Of a stretch of 64,000 nucleotides of DNA, positions 27,356 to 40,951 are shown piece by piece (position 1 is the first letter of the stretch; the number at the start of each line of letters is the position of its first letter). The notes beneath the pieces were generated by a model, which saw only the letters and a list, made by a program, of their open reading frames with translations, made no database searches and had not been told where the DNA came from. This stretch comes from Paramacrobiotus metropolitanus (taxonomy: Eukaryota; Tardigrada; Eutardigrada; Parachela; Macrobiotidae): assembly GCF_019649055.1 (NCBI RefSeq), contig NW_026570253.1:248001-312000 (forward strand), written 5' to 3'. The position numbers were made by a program, and so were the translations under genes.

Positions 27356-30300
27356 ATGTCGACGATGGAGCAAATGGACTGCGACAACAAGAGAAACAGC
27401 TACAGTTTGCATTTAGCCGACGAAAGCTCTTCTGCAAAAGGTATAAAAAAACTCCTAAAATGTGTCATAATATCGATAGTTGTAATGCTGTAATAGTTTT
27501 ACTGTGTTATAAAATACGTACGAGTACTTCTTACATAATAGTGATAATACTATAATTCTATAATACTGTAATACTACTATAATTATATTATACTCATTAA
27601 AAGCAGTAATTTTTTTGACGCAGTATAATAAGTGCAGATGTATGGTCAAGTCAATGTTAATGCGAGATTACGAGTAATCGAAATGTTGATGAGCACTTAA
27701 TAAATGAACTGGAAAGAAAAAACAATTGTTGTGCTAAATTTACAATAACTAAACTCTTTATACGCTCTTGACTTATGTCAGCTGAAAACTTTTTATCGTT
27801 TCTATAATCGGTACTCGTAGATCGGAGTTGTGGGCTCGGACAGCGGCACTTTGTGGCGATTATGGGATTGTTGGGGATTTTCAACATTTACACGATGCGC
27901 ATCAACCTTTCCATGGCCATTGTAGCAATGGTTTCCACAAACACACCGGTGCTGCCAACATCAAGCAGCTTGAACTTGCTGGATAACCTTAACAACACCT
28001 TTCACCATAATCAAACCATCTTGAATTCGACGTCGTCGGTAGTTGATCTGGATGTTTGTCCGTATCCGGAATCACTCATCGCCGATGATCCGCAAAAGCA
28101 GAATTCAAGTTCGTCCACTCACACAGTAATTTTATGTGGCAATTATACGCAGCGCATTTTATTTTTAGTGGCAATATTTTTGTTGCTTATTTACGTTAAT
28201 AATTAATATACTTCCATACCTCAGGAATCAAGACAATCTGAATGTATTGTAAAAATCTTCCGTTTTTCAGCTGCCGTATCAGCGAATCCAAGGCTGATCT
28301 GTCATTTCAAATAAACCTAACTGATTATCCTATATTTTAATGCGCAACATATTTTTGCATAATTATATGGGTAACTCTATTAAAAAGCGGCATCGACAAT
28401 AATTATTACTGTACAGAAAGCGATACAGCTTGTGTATATAGATGGCTTCAAGTGAATAAGAAAAGGACTGATACTGTAGGGTGCAGAGTTTGATTGGGAT
28501 TCGGGGACACAAGGCCAGCTGCTGGGATCGTACTTTTACGGCTACATCGCCACGCAGCTGCTGGGCGGCTGGCTGGCCAAGCAGTACGGCGGAAAAATGC
28601 AGTTCGGCGTGGGTATCCTCCTCTGCAGCGTCCTAGCGCTGCTCTCACCTGTCGCCGCCCACGTTCACTACGGCCTTCTCATGGCCATCCGCATCGGCCA
28701 AGGATTAACCACTGTAAGCACACGACGTATGTCGTATATGTTATGGAGAATACTTGCCAGAGTCCCAAAGGTCACTTGTTTTGTCCACTGACGCAGTAAA
28801 CTTCCGGTGGGTATTTAGGGATTCTGCTATCCTGCGCTGCAGCAAATGTTGGCGCACTGGAGTCCGGCGTACGAGCGGACGAAGCTTTCTACGTGGGCTA
28901 ATGCCGGAGCTCCCATTGGAAACGTCGTAGGTAAGTACGTTTACAGTAAGTAATTACAATTTTACAGTCACTTATACAATACATACTCGTAGTTATAAGT
29001 GTACCTACATACATACTCGTAGTAGTAAATAAATACATACTCGTAGTAAATAAATACATGAATTAAATACTTAATAAATAAATTATTAGTAAATAAATAT
29101 ATAAATTAAATAATTTTTTTATAAATACATACTCGTAGTACTAAGTGTAGTAGAAAATGTAGTAGTAAAATTTTAAAATTAATCAAATCTGTACCAATTA
29201 GCCCCGGCTGATACAATGCAAGCAATTTCGATTTAGTAGAAAAAATGTTTATTTTTATAACGATCATATACATTGTACAGTGTTCCTGGCATCGGGTTTC
29301 CTGGCGCACAATTTCGGCTGGGAGAGCGTCTTCTACGTTTTCGGAGGGATCGGCGCTGTGTGGTGGGTCTTCTGGCAGTTCCTGATTTACGACAGTCCCT
29401 TCAAGCATCCGCGCATCTCCCGCCACGAACTAAGCCTCATCAGCGGCTCCAAGGAGAAAATAGACCCCGCCCAGCACTCCCAAGCCATCCGACAGCGGCG
29501 GGTGCCATGGGTGCAGCTGGTGACCTCCCTGCCGGTGTGGGCCATGATGCTGTCGCATTTTGGACAAAACTGGGGCAACTACACCCTTTTAACTAACCTG
29601 CCGACGTACATGAAGAATATTCTGCATTTCAATTTGTCTGCCAATGGACTCTTTTCGGCACTGCCCTATGTGGCGCTCTGGCTGGTGTCCATATCATCCG
29701 GATACTGCGCAGGTATTATCTTTGTTTTAATCATCATAAAATAATGCCTACTCGGATATACATAATTGTATACAGTATCTGTAGCTAGAGCTGTATACAA
29801 GTATTGTACTTACGTCCTCTGTACAGTTTTAAGCCTACGAGTACTCCCAGGTAAATAGCCATTTTTCACAATACTAGTCACTTGTACTGTTGTACATAAT
29901 TACGGTCACCTGAACTTTCAGTTTGAAATACAAACAATTATTATTGTGGAGTAAAAATAATTTTTCTTCTATAGAAGTGTATGAACTGCAACCGCAAAAT
30001 GTCTGACGATGTACGCGTGGTTAATTCAGCTCGCCTATAAGTTAAATTTTTACTTTAAGTTTTTTAATCAATATTGCAAATTAAATTTGGAACACGTTCT
30101 GATATCAAATTGATTTTATGAATGCCATGAACAGTACAGTAAATGAAACTGGCATTTAATTCGACTTTCTACGAAAGCTTACTACTAATTATGTCACATT
30201 AATCGCCGGTAGATCTGCTGCGCGAGAACCACTACATGTCGACGACGAACGTGCGGAAACTGTTCAACACCATCGGAAATTTGATCCCGGCGGTGGCGCT

Positions 30301-30664
30301 GGTGGCTGTCGGTTACGTGGGTTGCGATTCGCTGACGGTGGTGGTTCTGCTGACACTGTCCACCGGCATGAGCGGATGCACGCAGTGCAGCTACCAGGTC
30401 AACAGCATCGATTTGTCCCCGATATTCGCCTCCATGATCTTCGGTATCTCCAACACGCTGGCTAATGTGCCGGGAATCATCTCTCCCTACACTGTGGGAC
30501 TGATCACCAGCGGCGAGGATGGACATACGATTTCGAATTGGCGTTTGATCTTCTATATTTCCGGTGTGATCCGCTTGGGAACGATGCTGTTTTATTTGAT
30601 CTTCGCGTCCGGCGAGACGCAGGCGTGGAATGCCGAGAGCGATGAACCTGTCGGGCATCAATGA
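27356..30664 (+). CDS. SLC17: SLC17 family anion/phosphate cotransporter (sialin/VGLUT-like MFS)
   Basis: Six exons, 27356-27440, 27821-28125, 28480-28713, 28819-28930, 29281-29712 and 30213-30664, join in phase to 539 residues. SLC17 proteins are 12-helix major facilitator carriers for organic anions (sialic acid, glutamate, urate) coupled to protons or sodium. Seen are GQRHFVAIMGLLGIFNIYTM and RINLSMAIVAMV in helix 1, a long lumenal loop with several N-x-S/T sites, EFDWDSGTQGQLLGSYFYGY, GGWLAKQYGGK (MFS loop 2-3), GFCYPALQQMLAHWSPAYER with the family's W-x-P-x-x-E-R, WVQLVTSLPVWAMM, and YTVGLITSG in the C-terminal half. Exon 1 encodes only 28 codons before the membrane domain. Which anion it carries cannot be read from the sequence. 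Confidence 0.93.
28980..29155. repeat. AT-rich cluster of ACATACTCGTAGT repeats
   Basis: Within an SLC17 intron, ACATACTCGTAGT recurs at least four times, separated by TAAATAAATAC-type spacers. The core TACTCGTA is also scattered through the rest of the window, so this is a local amplification of a dispersed word. Confidence 0.7.
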
Positions 30665-31372
30665 TGCGATTTGCTGAATTTTAATTATTTTTTAAAACTC
30701 TAGTTGAGATAATTGTGATGGATGCATCATGTTGCACTATATAAAATCGCGGTAAATTAAATAAAACTACTTAGCTTACAAGAAAAGGAAACAAAAAACA
30801 TTCGGGTCATTGCTGAATTCACTTGTACAGAGTACTTATTAGTAGAGTTTGCTTTACTTCCTTTCGAGACTCGCAGTACTATAGTCTAAATCTTTAGATG
30901 ATTAGATCGAACTGCAAAATGGCGGTTTCAAAAAGGATGACAGTCATGAGACCCATGCACTAGAGAAAGGGAGCTAAAAATGGAAGAAAGCAAAAAACTG
31001 AAAGCAAAGTTCTGCCACCCCCGACCGGAGTGCATCCGCATTTAACACTTTCAAACGATTTCTGACCATTTTAAATTTTGCACTGCTGCACTACTAACTG
31101 GCAACTGCAGGTCTGCAGCCATAAGAAACAGACAAAACAGACAAAACGGTGCCGGTGGTTTCCCTGTACGATAATCGAAACACAATGGCGAACAGCCTCG
31201 GCACGCTACGCTAGCCGCGCTAATCTAAACCGTCGTTTCTTTCGAAAGCGACAAACAGGAGAAAGCTCCAAAGTCCTAACACAGAAATGCGGTAACGGTT
31301 ATCGGACCGACTTCCGTGATTTCGATAGTGTTTTCGTGATACTTCGCTTCACTTTCCTACCGCTTTGCCAAC
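30665..31372. other. intergenic SLC17 / FAM120
   Basis: The left half is AT-rich 3' sequence. The right half, from about 31000, is GC-richer and probably holds the FAM120 promoter and leader. An open frame there overlaps the true start in another phase and is not supported. Confidence 0.4.
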
Positions 31373-34300
31373 ATGCACCCGATGCGCGTGGATGCCAACT
31401 ACAACGCGCATTTTCCGTCGCGCGGCCTGAGCGGACCGCTGGATGCGTACAGTGATGGCCGCGGCGACGGCGGCGATGCAGATGCGTCGCATCAGATCCG
31501 CACCCTGGCGCCCCCCTTCACCGACCTCTCCATCGTCAGCCACGAGATCTACTTCCCCCTGAGTAAAAAACAAGCGACAGAGACGGCCCTGTCCAGTTTC
31601 TTGCGCGGTCCGTCGACCATTCTGATCGATGCAGGGACGCCCAAGGTGATGAGTCGCTTATACGGCGGCGTGTTTCCTGGTAAGTTTCGGTTTGCATCAG
31701 TGCATTAAACCGTGTAGAAGCATGGGTTGACCATCGTAGATTGGACGGCCGGGGGATTGTGGCGCAATTCCAGTGATTTCATCCAGAGTCTCAATGGCTT
31801 CGCCAAGGCCCGTGAGAACAATCACAAACTGGTGGTGGCCTTCGATGCGTCCATCGATATCCATAATATCAGCGCCTGGCTGGCTAAAATGGAGTTCGAC
31901 TATGAGAACATTCGGGAGGTCTTCGTGCAGGTGCAGCGTTCGAATCGACCGCCCATTGGCAAAGGCAGTTTTAAATTATGGTCAGTTCCACAATTTATTT
32001 CTTCGTATTTTGGGTTGAATTTTACTCTTTATTAATGGTTAAAGTGCCGAAAGCTCTTCAAGTTTTTGTTGATTCATTTTTGGTGGATTTTTTAGGTGTT
32101 CTGTGTTCATATGTTGCGACAGTAATACGATGTTTATAATGATTTTGTGCCATATTTTCTTCTGTTTTCTTTTATTCTGGAAATTATTTCTGAAAAATTC
32201 CTTAACGAGTTTGGTTTAGTTTATTTAATGAATAGACAAACCCAGAGGCACTTCAAAGTCTGGTCAGACTCATGTCGTTCTTCTGTTATTAGAAGTTGGC
32301 TGGAAGATACTTTTTGAACCGTTTGAGTTTTTTAATGCCGAAAACATTTTCTTATGTTTTCTCGCTTCCCTACAACAACTGATTCGGTAACCTTCTTTAA
32401 CAGGTTCCCTCCTACCTGTCTGCAGACCGGCCTGCGCCTCATCTGTCTCTCCCAGCAAATCGAAGTGGTGTGCACTCTGTACGAGCACGAACCGGAACTG
32501 GTGATGAACCAACCACCCATCACCACGCCCACCAGCGTCCGGCGGCAGAGCTGGCTGGACAAGGCCGGCGCCTTCTTCACCAATTCCCTCGAGTACTTCT
32601 GTTACAGCGACGGCGATTTCCAGGCCAAGGCCTTCTGGGGCGAGAGTCTGAAGCTGAACATGCGCGGCGATCGCATGACGGGGAAGCGGATTATCAAAAC
32701 GGAGGTGGCCAAGGAGCTGGGCATTCGCGAGCAGTCGCTTGACGCCGGTCTGCTGTATTATGGTACGTCAAACTTTGCTGAATGCCAGAATTTTTAATTA
32801 CATTTGAGACGCAGTTTTAACACAACGTCGCAGGTTATTTTTTAAAAATCAGTTGGCTCCAGTGTTCATTTAAATTAAGTATTTAAATATGTGGACTACA
32901 TTTACCGGTTTTTATATTAACGTTTTTTGGCTTTGCAGGGACAAGGTACTTTTTGGATGCTAAGGGTTTCGATCCCGTTCCCGATCTCCATCACGAAATG
33001 CAAAGTCGCTTGGCGCAGTGCGACTATGAGCCAGTACGGTTTTGTTTATAGCTTTGCCGATTGTCGAATCCCTTGTGTCGTAAAATTATGTTTTATTACT
33101 GTGATCGATAATTTAGTGTCGTTGTACCATAGAATAACCGGCTGAAGCGCGCGCTAGAAGAACTGCGCAAAGTGCACACGCGTGGTGTTAACTGCGAAGA
33201 CACTTCGGGCATCGGTAATTCCCTTATCCCCAGCGTGTCTTATATCAGCGGCCGCCTGCGGAAAAAGGATAGCTTGCCACCGCACTTTGAACATCTGGCC
33301 ATGAGCGTCGACGTTCCGGAAGCCCAAGTGGAGGCTGAAGTGAATAAACTGAAGGATAAATCAGCGGAGGTGTTTCTGGAAGTGGGATTCCGTTTGCTGG
33401 ATGGCGCCAACGCTGTGGTACGGTCATGTTTGCGTAGAAGCTTGGTTTGATTCTGCCCGTAATAGTTCTTGTTTTATCAGCTTTAGTGCGTGATTTTATG
33501 CTTTTGAATGACTTTTATTAAATAAGCAAGCCAGAGCTTTAGTCACTGCGAAAGTGGTCGATGGTTACTGGTCAGTGTCGGGTTTATATCTGACTAGAGC
33601 GTAGTCATGCCGCTTTGTTGGCAGCCTGTTTTTATGAGTCTTTTTTCAGCTTGCTAGAGTATTGTTGTTCTTATTTGTTCTAGCCACCGGCGCCGTATTT
33701 CAAGGCCGGACAGCGTGTCACCTTCCCACACCAACGCCTGTGCTCGGAGAAGTTTTTGACTGAAGTGGAGACCACCCATCGGAAAGGCCTGCAGCATGAA
33801 TGGTTTGCGCAGTTATTGCTCGCCGAGGTTTGTATTTAATGACTTAGCCGTCTTTACTCTCAAGAAATATTTATTTAGTTCTCGTTAGATACCAACTATT
33901 CGAATTCCGTACACAATCGGAGATCGCGGCAAGCTCGTGATGAAACTGCGAGATGATCCGAAAGAGTTTTTCCGACCCATTCGTCGGCGAGCGTACGGGC
34001 TGATTTTTGGATTAAGTATGCTCTGGTTGTCTGTTATTATTTGAATGTGACGAATAGTACTTAAAATGAATTATTCCCTGTGTGTAAAAGTTGTTAGATA
34101 AGTAAATCGTACTCCAAATTGGCCTTATGAGAGATTGAAGTCGTTTCGAATCCGTTATCGATATTTCCTTTTATGACGAATGTTTATTATTTTGCTTCTT
34201 TGTAGCGTCGGAAGTGGATCAGTCAACGTTCCCGACCGTGCACGAAGTGTATTACGGCGGTGTCGACGCCGTGACCCCACTGCCCCTGTCCAGTCAGATT

Positions 34301-35799
34301 TCTGCTCATTTCCGCTCGTGCGCTGATCTGTGGAACAAGCGCAGTCCGCACGGTTTACTGGCGCTACTGAAGCTGGTGCTGGGCGAGCGGATGCCGGCAC
34401 GCTGGGAGGCCGGCTTTGTGTCCATTCCGGAGTGGACGTGGGTGCCGGTCATTGCGTTGCGCTACATGTTACACTGCGAGCCGCGTTTACTAACGGACGG
34501 CTACCTGGATGCCATTTTGGCCACGGTGGCCGCTCTGGGGTCGCTGCGGCTGCGGGCTGGCGTGGCGGGACGAAGGATCGACGAGAATGACCGCACGCAG
34601 AGTGATGTAAGTCCAAACATTCAGACCGCTCTTTCTATGCAGCTGTCTAACATCCATTTTTTTGTTATACTTCAAGTATTTGAAAAGTGCTAAGATTTCA
34701 TTATTTTCTAGCGTTTCATATCTCCTTTGTGCTTTGTTTAAGAGATAAGTGCCCCGAATATTTTCAATGATATAATTGAGCTAGTTTGACCATTTCATGA
34801 ACAGATTATGTATGAACCTGTTATTTGGCACTGGCACTGGGAACAATTTACCACTTTTTTGGTCAATTTATCACTGTACTTATTGTAGCAAAATCGTAGC
34901 CTGAATAACGTGCACGCGGGATATTTTTGTTGCTGTTTGTTTGTTATTACCGTTTTGTTGCAGGGAGTTGACTTTACAGTTGACACTGTATGTGTGATGT
35001 TCTTTCTGCTCGCTTGGGGCTTGGGTTTGCTTGCTTTTATGTGCTGTTCTTCATTTTATGTGGCACGACAACAATTTTGGCAGTTTTATCGCTGGTTGAT
35101 TTCAAGTATTAATCTGGTGATGCAGGGTAATCTGGTGGCCACCGAGCGCTCCATTACCTTCGCGTCGTATTTCATGACGGCGGTGGACCACGTCATCTTT
35201 GTCAACGACATTGTTGGTGGGCTCATCTCACCCGTGGAGCTCAACCCCTGCAATTACTTCGACGGTAACGTTTTCCATACCAAACTGGCGGTCCGCTCTT
35301 CGCCGCGCTATCAGGACGCACGATGTCGCTATCGGCTTGAAGACCTCCTGGGCAGAGAGGTGAGTTACGTCACAGACTTTTCACCTGTCTTTGACTCCGA
35401 ATGCGATTTTTTACTAAGGTTTCCTCGTACGTTTTTTTCTTCTTTTTCATTAAAGGTTTAAATTTGTTTTGGCTTTCGAATTAATAACTAAAAATCTAGA
35501 TTAAAATTAATGATGATTTTTCGGGCTGTTTGCTTCTCATGTGCTGTGTACGAGTACTTGGCGTAAGCAGCCTTCTTAATCTACTCAGTAGAAGATGGTG
35601 AACGTTTTTCACTTCCTTGTGAAACATTGGTAAGTTGGTGTTGTAGGATCAGAAAGTGGCCCTGTTTTTGAAATTACGGTCGGTGGCCTTGGCGGGAATT
35701 AGCGAAAGTGATTTGGCGATGGAGCTGCTGGACGCCGAAATGGACACTGTGCGAGATCTGCTGACCAAGAGACTCATCACCGAAACACCGGCCGTGTAA
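31373..35799 (+). CDS. FAM120: FAM120 / constitutive coactivator of PPAR-gamma family (XPG-like)
   Basis: Ten exons join in phase: 31373-31679, 31740-31980, 32404-32762, 32939-33033, 33133-33417, 33684-33827, 33889-34015, 34206-34606, 35126-35359 and 35647-35799, giving 781 residues. FAM120A/B are RNA-binding scaffold proteins and transcription coactivators built on an inactive-looking XPG/FEN nuclease fold. The N-domain gives ILIDAGTPKVMSRLYGG and DWTAGGLW, then KLVVAFDASID, KLWFPPTCLQTGLRLICLS, the mid-domain FCYSDGDFQAKAFWG (equivalent to the human VAYDSDYAL block) and GESLKLNMRGD with EVAKELGI. The C-terminal half has FFRPIRRRAYGLIFGL and IPEWTWVPVIALRYML, both typical of the family. The second acidic residue of the human DAD motif is Gly here. 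It is shorter than human FAM120A and lacks the long RG-rich tail. Confidence 0.85.
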
Positions 35800-36868
35800 G
35801 AGCCGCGTTTATTCAACAAAAGCTGTTAAAATAATAAGGTTTCACTTGACTACTCGTTTTGATACGCATTTGTGTGCTGCAATTTCGTCATGTGTTATTT
35901 ATGTTTACCTGGTTACAGGCTGCCAGGCGGTCATTCCATTGCACGTCCGTTTACCGATTTCCGCCGCTGAGTCTGGTTTGGACTTTGATTCATCTGTTCC
36001 TGTTTGCACATCAAGGAAAATTTCGGGTTTCATGGTTTTCCGTCTTTGAATAAATGGTCGCCTAGCTCCTTGACCGACGCGATTTTCATTTGGATAATCT
36101 TGTTCGGATTAACTATTTCAGTTATTTGAAGTTTAGTTTTGCTGAAATCGTAGAAGGATTGTAATGCAGGCTTCTTTCGTTTCCTGCACACATGTATCTC
36201 AGTTTATTTCGCTGGTTCGCGTAGAATTATTGTGACCTTTGAATATTGTGCAAGCAAATGTCGGAGTATTATAGCTGAGTTTTGCAAATTGTTGTTGTAT
36301 TGTTGATTGGTTGTACTAATGTTGTAAATTACAATAATAAACTGAATATAATCGTGATATAATCCGTTAAATTGCCCTGTACTGATGGAAATGTTGAGTT
36401 TCTTGCATGTTCGGATTCAGCTTACGGTATCTGTACAGTACAGTAGTTAATTCGTTCATTAATGCATGGCCCGTTTAGATTCCTAAAGCACGAAAAGACA
36501 GAAAACTGAAATGTTTTGGGAGTGCTAATTGTAATGCCGGGATGCTACACGATGCAGCTGTGCGTAATACGTCATGTTTCGGCACTTTTCCAGTATTCTA
36601 CTACGTAGTACGTACTTAATTTCGTTAGCTGGCTTAATAGTTTTAGCTGCAAGTGCATATCGTAAGCCATAATGAGTTCCTTTTCCCTATTTTCGTTTGT
36701 TTTCGAAACCAGTCTAAGGTACGGTAATCAACCCGAGTTTCTGTGTTTAAGCTTGAGAGCAACGACAAGCGAATGCAGCAAAGCTGAAAACCGCTTTTTT
36801 ATTGTATTTTTCTCATACAGTGGAAGTGACGCAGAAAACAGAACAGAAAAGCATCAATAAAGTATCAT
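35800..36868. other. convergent intergenic region FAM120 / RPS9
   Basis: Holds the 3' ends of two convergent genes. A minus-strand AATAAA lies at about 36798-36803, roughly 70 bases beyond the RPS9 stop, and is a likely polyadenylation signal. I see no coding exon. Confidence 0.45.
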
Positions 36869-38094
<1,226 letters not shown>

Positions 38095-38843
38095 GGTGCA
38101 GCGTCAATAATGTCTATATTTATATAATTACACCGAAAAGAAGCGATCTGAAGATGGTTTTGGATGTTCAAGGAACCCTACATCGCTTACGCTAAGACCG
38201 CACAGAAAAATTTTTCACGCTGCCAGTTGGCGACTAAAAGATTTCGGGATCGGAAGCGACACATTGAACATGGTAAATGCTGCTTTTCAAACATTCAGCT
38301 GAATCCCAGTTACATATGGTGCATGAAGCCTAAATTGAACAGAGAGACATGGCGTGCGTATCGTTTCCTTCCAGTGCGCATCAGTGAGTGCACATACTCT
38401 GTATCTCGAGCAGAGTAGTAAGTACTGTATAGTGTATACACACTGACACAGTACGATTAACAGTACAGTATTTTGTATTTCGAGCGAAATTTTGTTGCAT
38501 TTTTAAAATTTTGCCTATGTTTCTCGAATTCAAAAGTTTTATTTCTAATTACTTTCTACGATATTCGGAATTTCTTTGGTTTTTGCATTGCTGTCGTATA
38601 TATAATAATTCTGCAGCAAATCAGAATGTGAACACTCGCTGATTTCCAGTCGGCTCTGACTTATGCCAGAGTTCTCAGTTGCTCGGAATTCTGTTTAAAA
38701 AAATTAATAATAATTATAAATTGTCGAATTTGCTCTTTGTCGACTTTTTGATCGCTCTGTTTATGGTCTCGTGTGGTTAACGTTTTGGTTAATTCTTTTG
38801 CCAGTTGGTTGCATGTGAATACTTGGTGTATACTTTAAATAAT
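38095..38843. other. divergent promoter region RPS9 / TMEM242
   Basis: A 750-base region serving two divergent housekeeping genes. I see no coding exon in it, only a short plus-strand frame at 38164-38418 without family features. Confidence 0.45.
38133..38145 (-). promoter_or_regulatory. possible 5' TOP start of the RPS9 mRNA
   Basis: On the minus strand a C followed by an uninterrupted pyrimidine run (CTTCTTTTC) lies about 45 bases upstream of the RPS9 ATG. Ribosomal-protein mRNAs of animals start with such terminal oligopyrimidine tracts and are translationally controlled through mTOR and LARP1. The transcription start is inferred from this tract only. Confidence 0.4.
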
Positions 38844-39335
38844 ATGCCTGCACTCGAATCAGGATCACAGATCAGCGGAATGAGTTTTCCTGCTACGGAC
38901 GGCACAGCAGACTTTCCCATGGTGCCAGCTCAGTCGGAGAAATCTCAGGTTTTCACTAAAGCCCTATTCCTTGGTGGTGTAGCCTCACTAGGTGTGCTGG
39001 CCGGATTCGGATCCGCCTTGACCATGGCCAAGAAGCGCGACCCTACCTCCTTCGACAAGGGCCTGTTGGCAGGAGCAGAGCGCCTGGAGAGCGGAGGTGC
39101 CCTAGCAATGAGGGCGCTGGGCTGGGGCACGCTATGGGCGGTCGGCGGAGTGGGCCTGCTATGTTTGACCGTGTACAAAATTCTGGATGTGCAAAGTGCC
39201 GGCGATTTCCGCCGGAAGATGGCCGCACTGATGCCCCGGGTGCCAAAAAAATCCGGTGACTCCAGTCAGCGGACGGAATTTGCCAGTATTCGCGAATTTT
39301 TCGAGTATATCAGCCAGGAAACAAAGTCCAAATAG
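38844..39335 (+). CDS. TMEM242: TMEM242 homologue (mitochondrial inner membrane assembly factor)
   Basis: A single exon of 163 residues, the only intronless gene traced here. Human TMEM242 sits in the mitochondrial inner membrane and helps assemble the c-ring of ATP synthase and, in part, complex I. The two-helix core is clear: KALFLGGVASLGVLAGFGSA and LTMAKKRDPTSFDKG, then ESGGALAMRALGWGTLWAVG and GVGLLCLTVYKILDV, followed by DFRRKMAALMPRVPK. It is slightly longer than the human protein (141 residues), with an N-terminal Ser/Pro-rich tail and a C-terminal extension. The ATG of MPALESG is preferred because the frame above it lacks another ATG. Confidence 0.92.
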   Translation: MPALESGSQISGMSFPATDGTADFPMVPAQSEKSQVFTKALFLGGVASLGVLAGFGSALTMAKKRDPTSFDKGLLAGAERLESGGALAMRALGWGTLWAVGGVGLLCLTVYKILDVQSAGDFRRKMAALMPRVPKKSGDSSQRTEFASIREFFEYISQETKSK

Positions 39336-40169
39336 AATAATAGATTATTGTAATTACGAAAAAAATGTTTTCTTAATGATTGGCATTTGCCAGTTTGTGA
39401 TATTTATTTTGTTTGCCATAAAAAGGGAAATCAAGACAAACGAGAACTTACCAGAACTGCGCATTTTATACAGTGATTTTCATACTGCAATACCGCTTGA
39501 CTCGCGGCTTGAGTGGTATACAATTAATATCTATCTAATATCTATATAAATAAATTATATATCGGTATAGTACAAGAAGGGTATAAGCCATAAGGAAATT
39601 TAACCATGTTTAAATTTTGATATACGAGTGCTGTACCGCCTGTACCCAAGTACTTTGCGAGTAGTCTCTGATCGCTGACGACAGCATCTCGGAAAAACTA
39701 AGACTCAAAAAATTCAGCAATCCATACAGCTCCGAAGCTTCCTCGTAGTCTAAGAATACAACTGCGAAAAATAACAAAAAAATATTTTTCAACTGAATTT
39801 TATAAATTCATTCATTATTAGCGCAGTACTCGTACAGTAACTAGTAAGTACGGAACGGTAGAAGCACGGTACTCAATGATACTGTGCCGTGGTGCAGCGC
39901 GATCCAGAGGAGGATTTATCACCATTAAGTTTTATCAAGGGAAACTTGCACGTTGCAACAATTTTACTTATGCTAGGCATCCGCGATACTCAAATTAGTG
40001 ATAGATGAACAATGCACACACATACGATGATATGCGTTCTATATAATCGTATTACTTCGTAGTTGTTACAGTTATCTTCAAACTTAGTCACTCCATAAAA
40101 CATTCAATTTGTGTTTATGACTCACATTTCTTTTGTACATTCGCAAGCAGTACTGCTAGATGTAAGTTA
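39336..40169. other. convergent intergenic region TMEM242 / NDUFA1
   Basis: AT-rich spacer between convergent genes, with several TACTCGTA-type words. I see no coding exon. Confidence 0.5.
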
Positions 40170-40951
40170 TCAATTGTAATTTTTAGGGAAACTCATAGCC
40201 AAACGATGTCGAGGATTGGCACCCGTCATTCCAGGAATCTGCTGGCCAGGTTCGTCCGGAATCACGTCCAAACCCTGAAAAATATACTAATGCAGTACGA
40301 GGACATTTGGGTACTGAACTATTTCTAGAGTCAAAAATCACATTTATGACCATAATTACAGTCAAGTATAAAAAGATCAGAAATATAATGATCTCTGCAA
40401 CAATTTTTATAATGCAATACCGGTATTATTGACAATCAAATTATTAGTTTATTGATTTTAAAATTAATTCAATTCAAACTGCCTACACTCTACTAGTTCC
40501 AAATTGCACACCCACAAAACATAAATCCTGCACTTTAATTAAGAATCACGGTAAAGTTGTAAACACAAAAATTAAAGTAAAGCTACTTAGCAAATTTGTT
40601 GGGACAACACATAATTTTGTGCATTTTTAGTAATCTTTCAGTTTCACTACATACTGTATGTAGAGTTCAATGCATGTACTTATAGTTTGCATACCCGCGT
40701 GCTGTAGGCGAATCCTGTCAAATCCTCATCGCGATCAAACAAATCCTTGTCCTGCATGACAAACATCCGACGCCTTTTGCAGTACTGCAAAGAAACACGG
40801 CACAGCTTAACATCGCGGAATTCCACTGGACCGTCAACGACATTGTCCTCACCTTGCCCAGAATGAGTTTATGTGTGTAATAGGTAGCATACACGGGAGT
40901 GATCATGGCTACGGTAATAATGCCAAGCGAGGGAAGGATCTCCCACCACAT
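40170..40951 (-). CDS. NDUFA1: NADH dehydrogenase 1 alpha subcomplex subunit 1 (MWFE)
   Basis: Three exons, 40951-40853, 40784-40695 and 40274-40170, all in phase 0, give 97 residues. NDUFA1 is a single-helix supernumerary subunit of complex I in the mitochondrial inner membrane, required for assembly of the membrane arm. The diagnostic start MWWEILPSLGIITVAM corresponds to the mammalian MWFEILPGLSVMGVC. It is followed by the transmembrane helix and YATYYTHKLILGK, then basic RRRMFVMQDKDLFDRDEDLT, which aligns with the YHWSLMERDRRISG region. The third exon adds a C-terminal extension (PGQQIPGMTGANPRHR) absent from the 70-residue human protein. Identity rests mainly on the N-terminus and topology. 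Confidence 0.88.
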
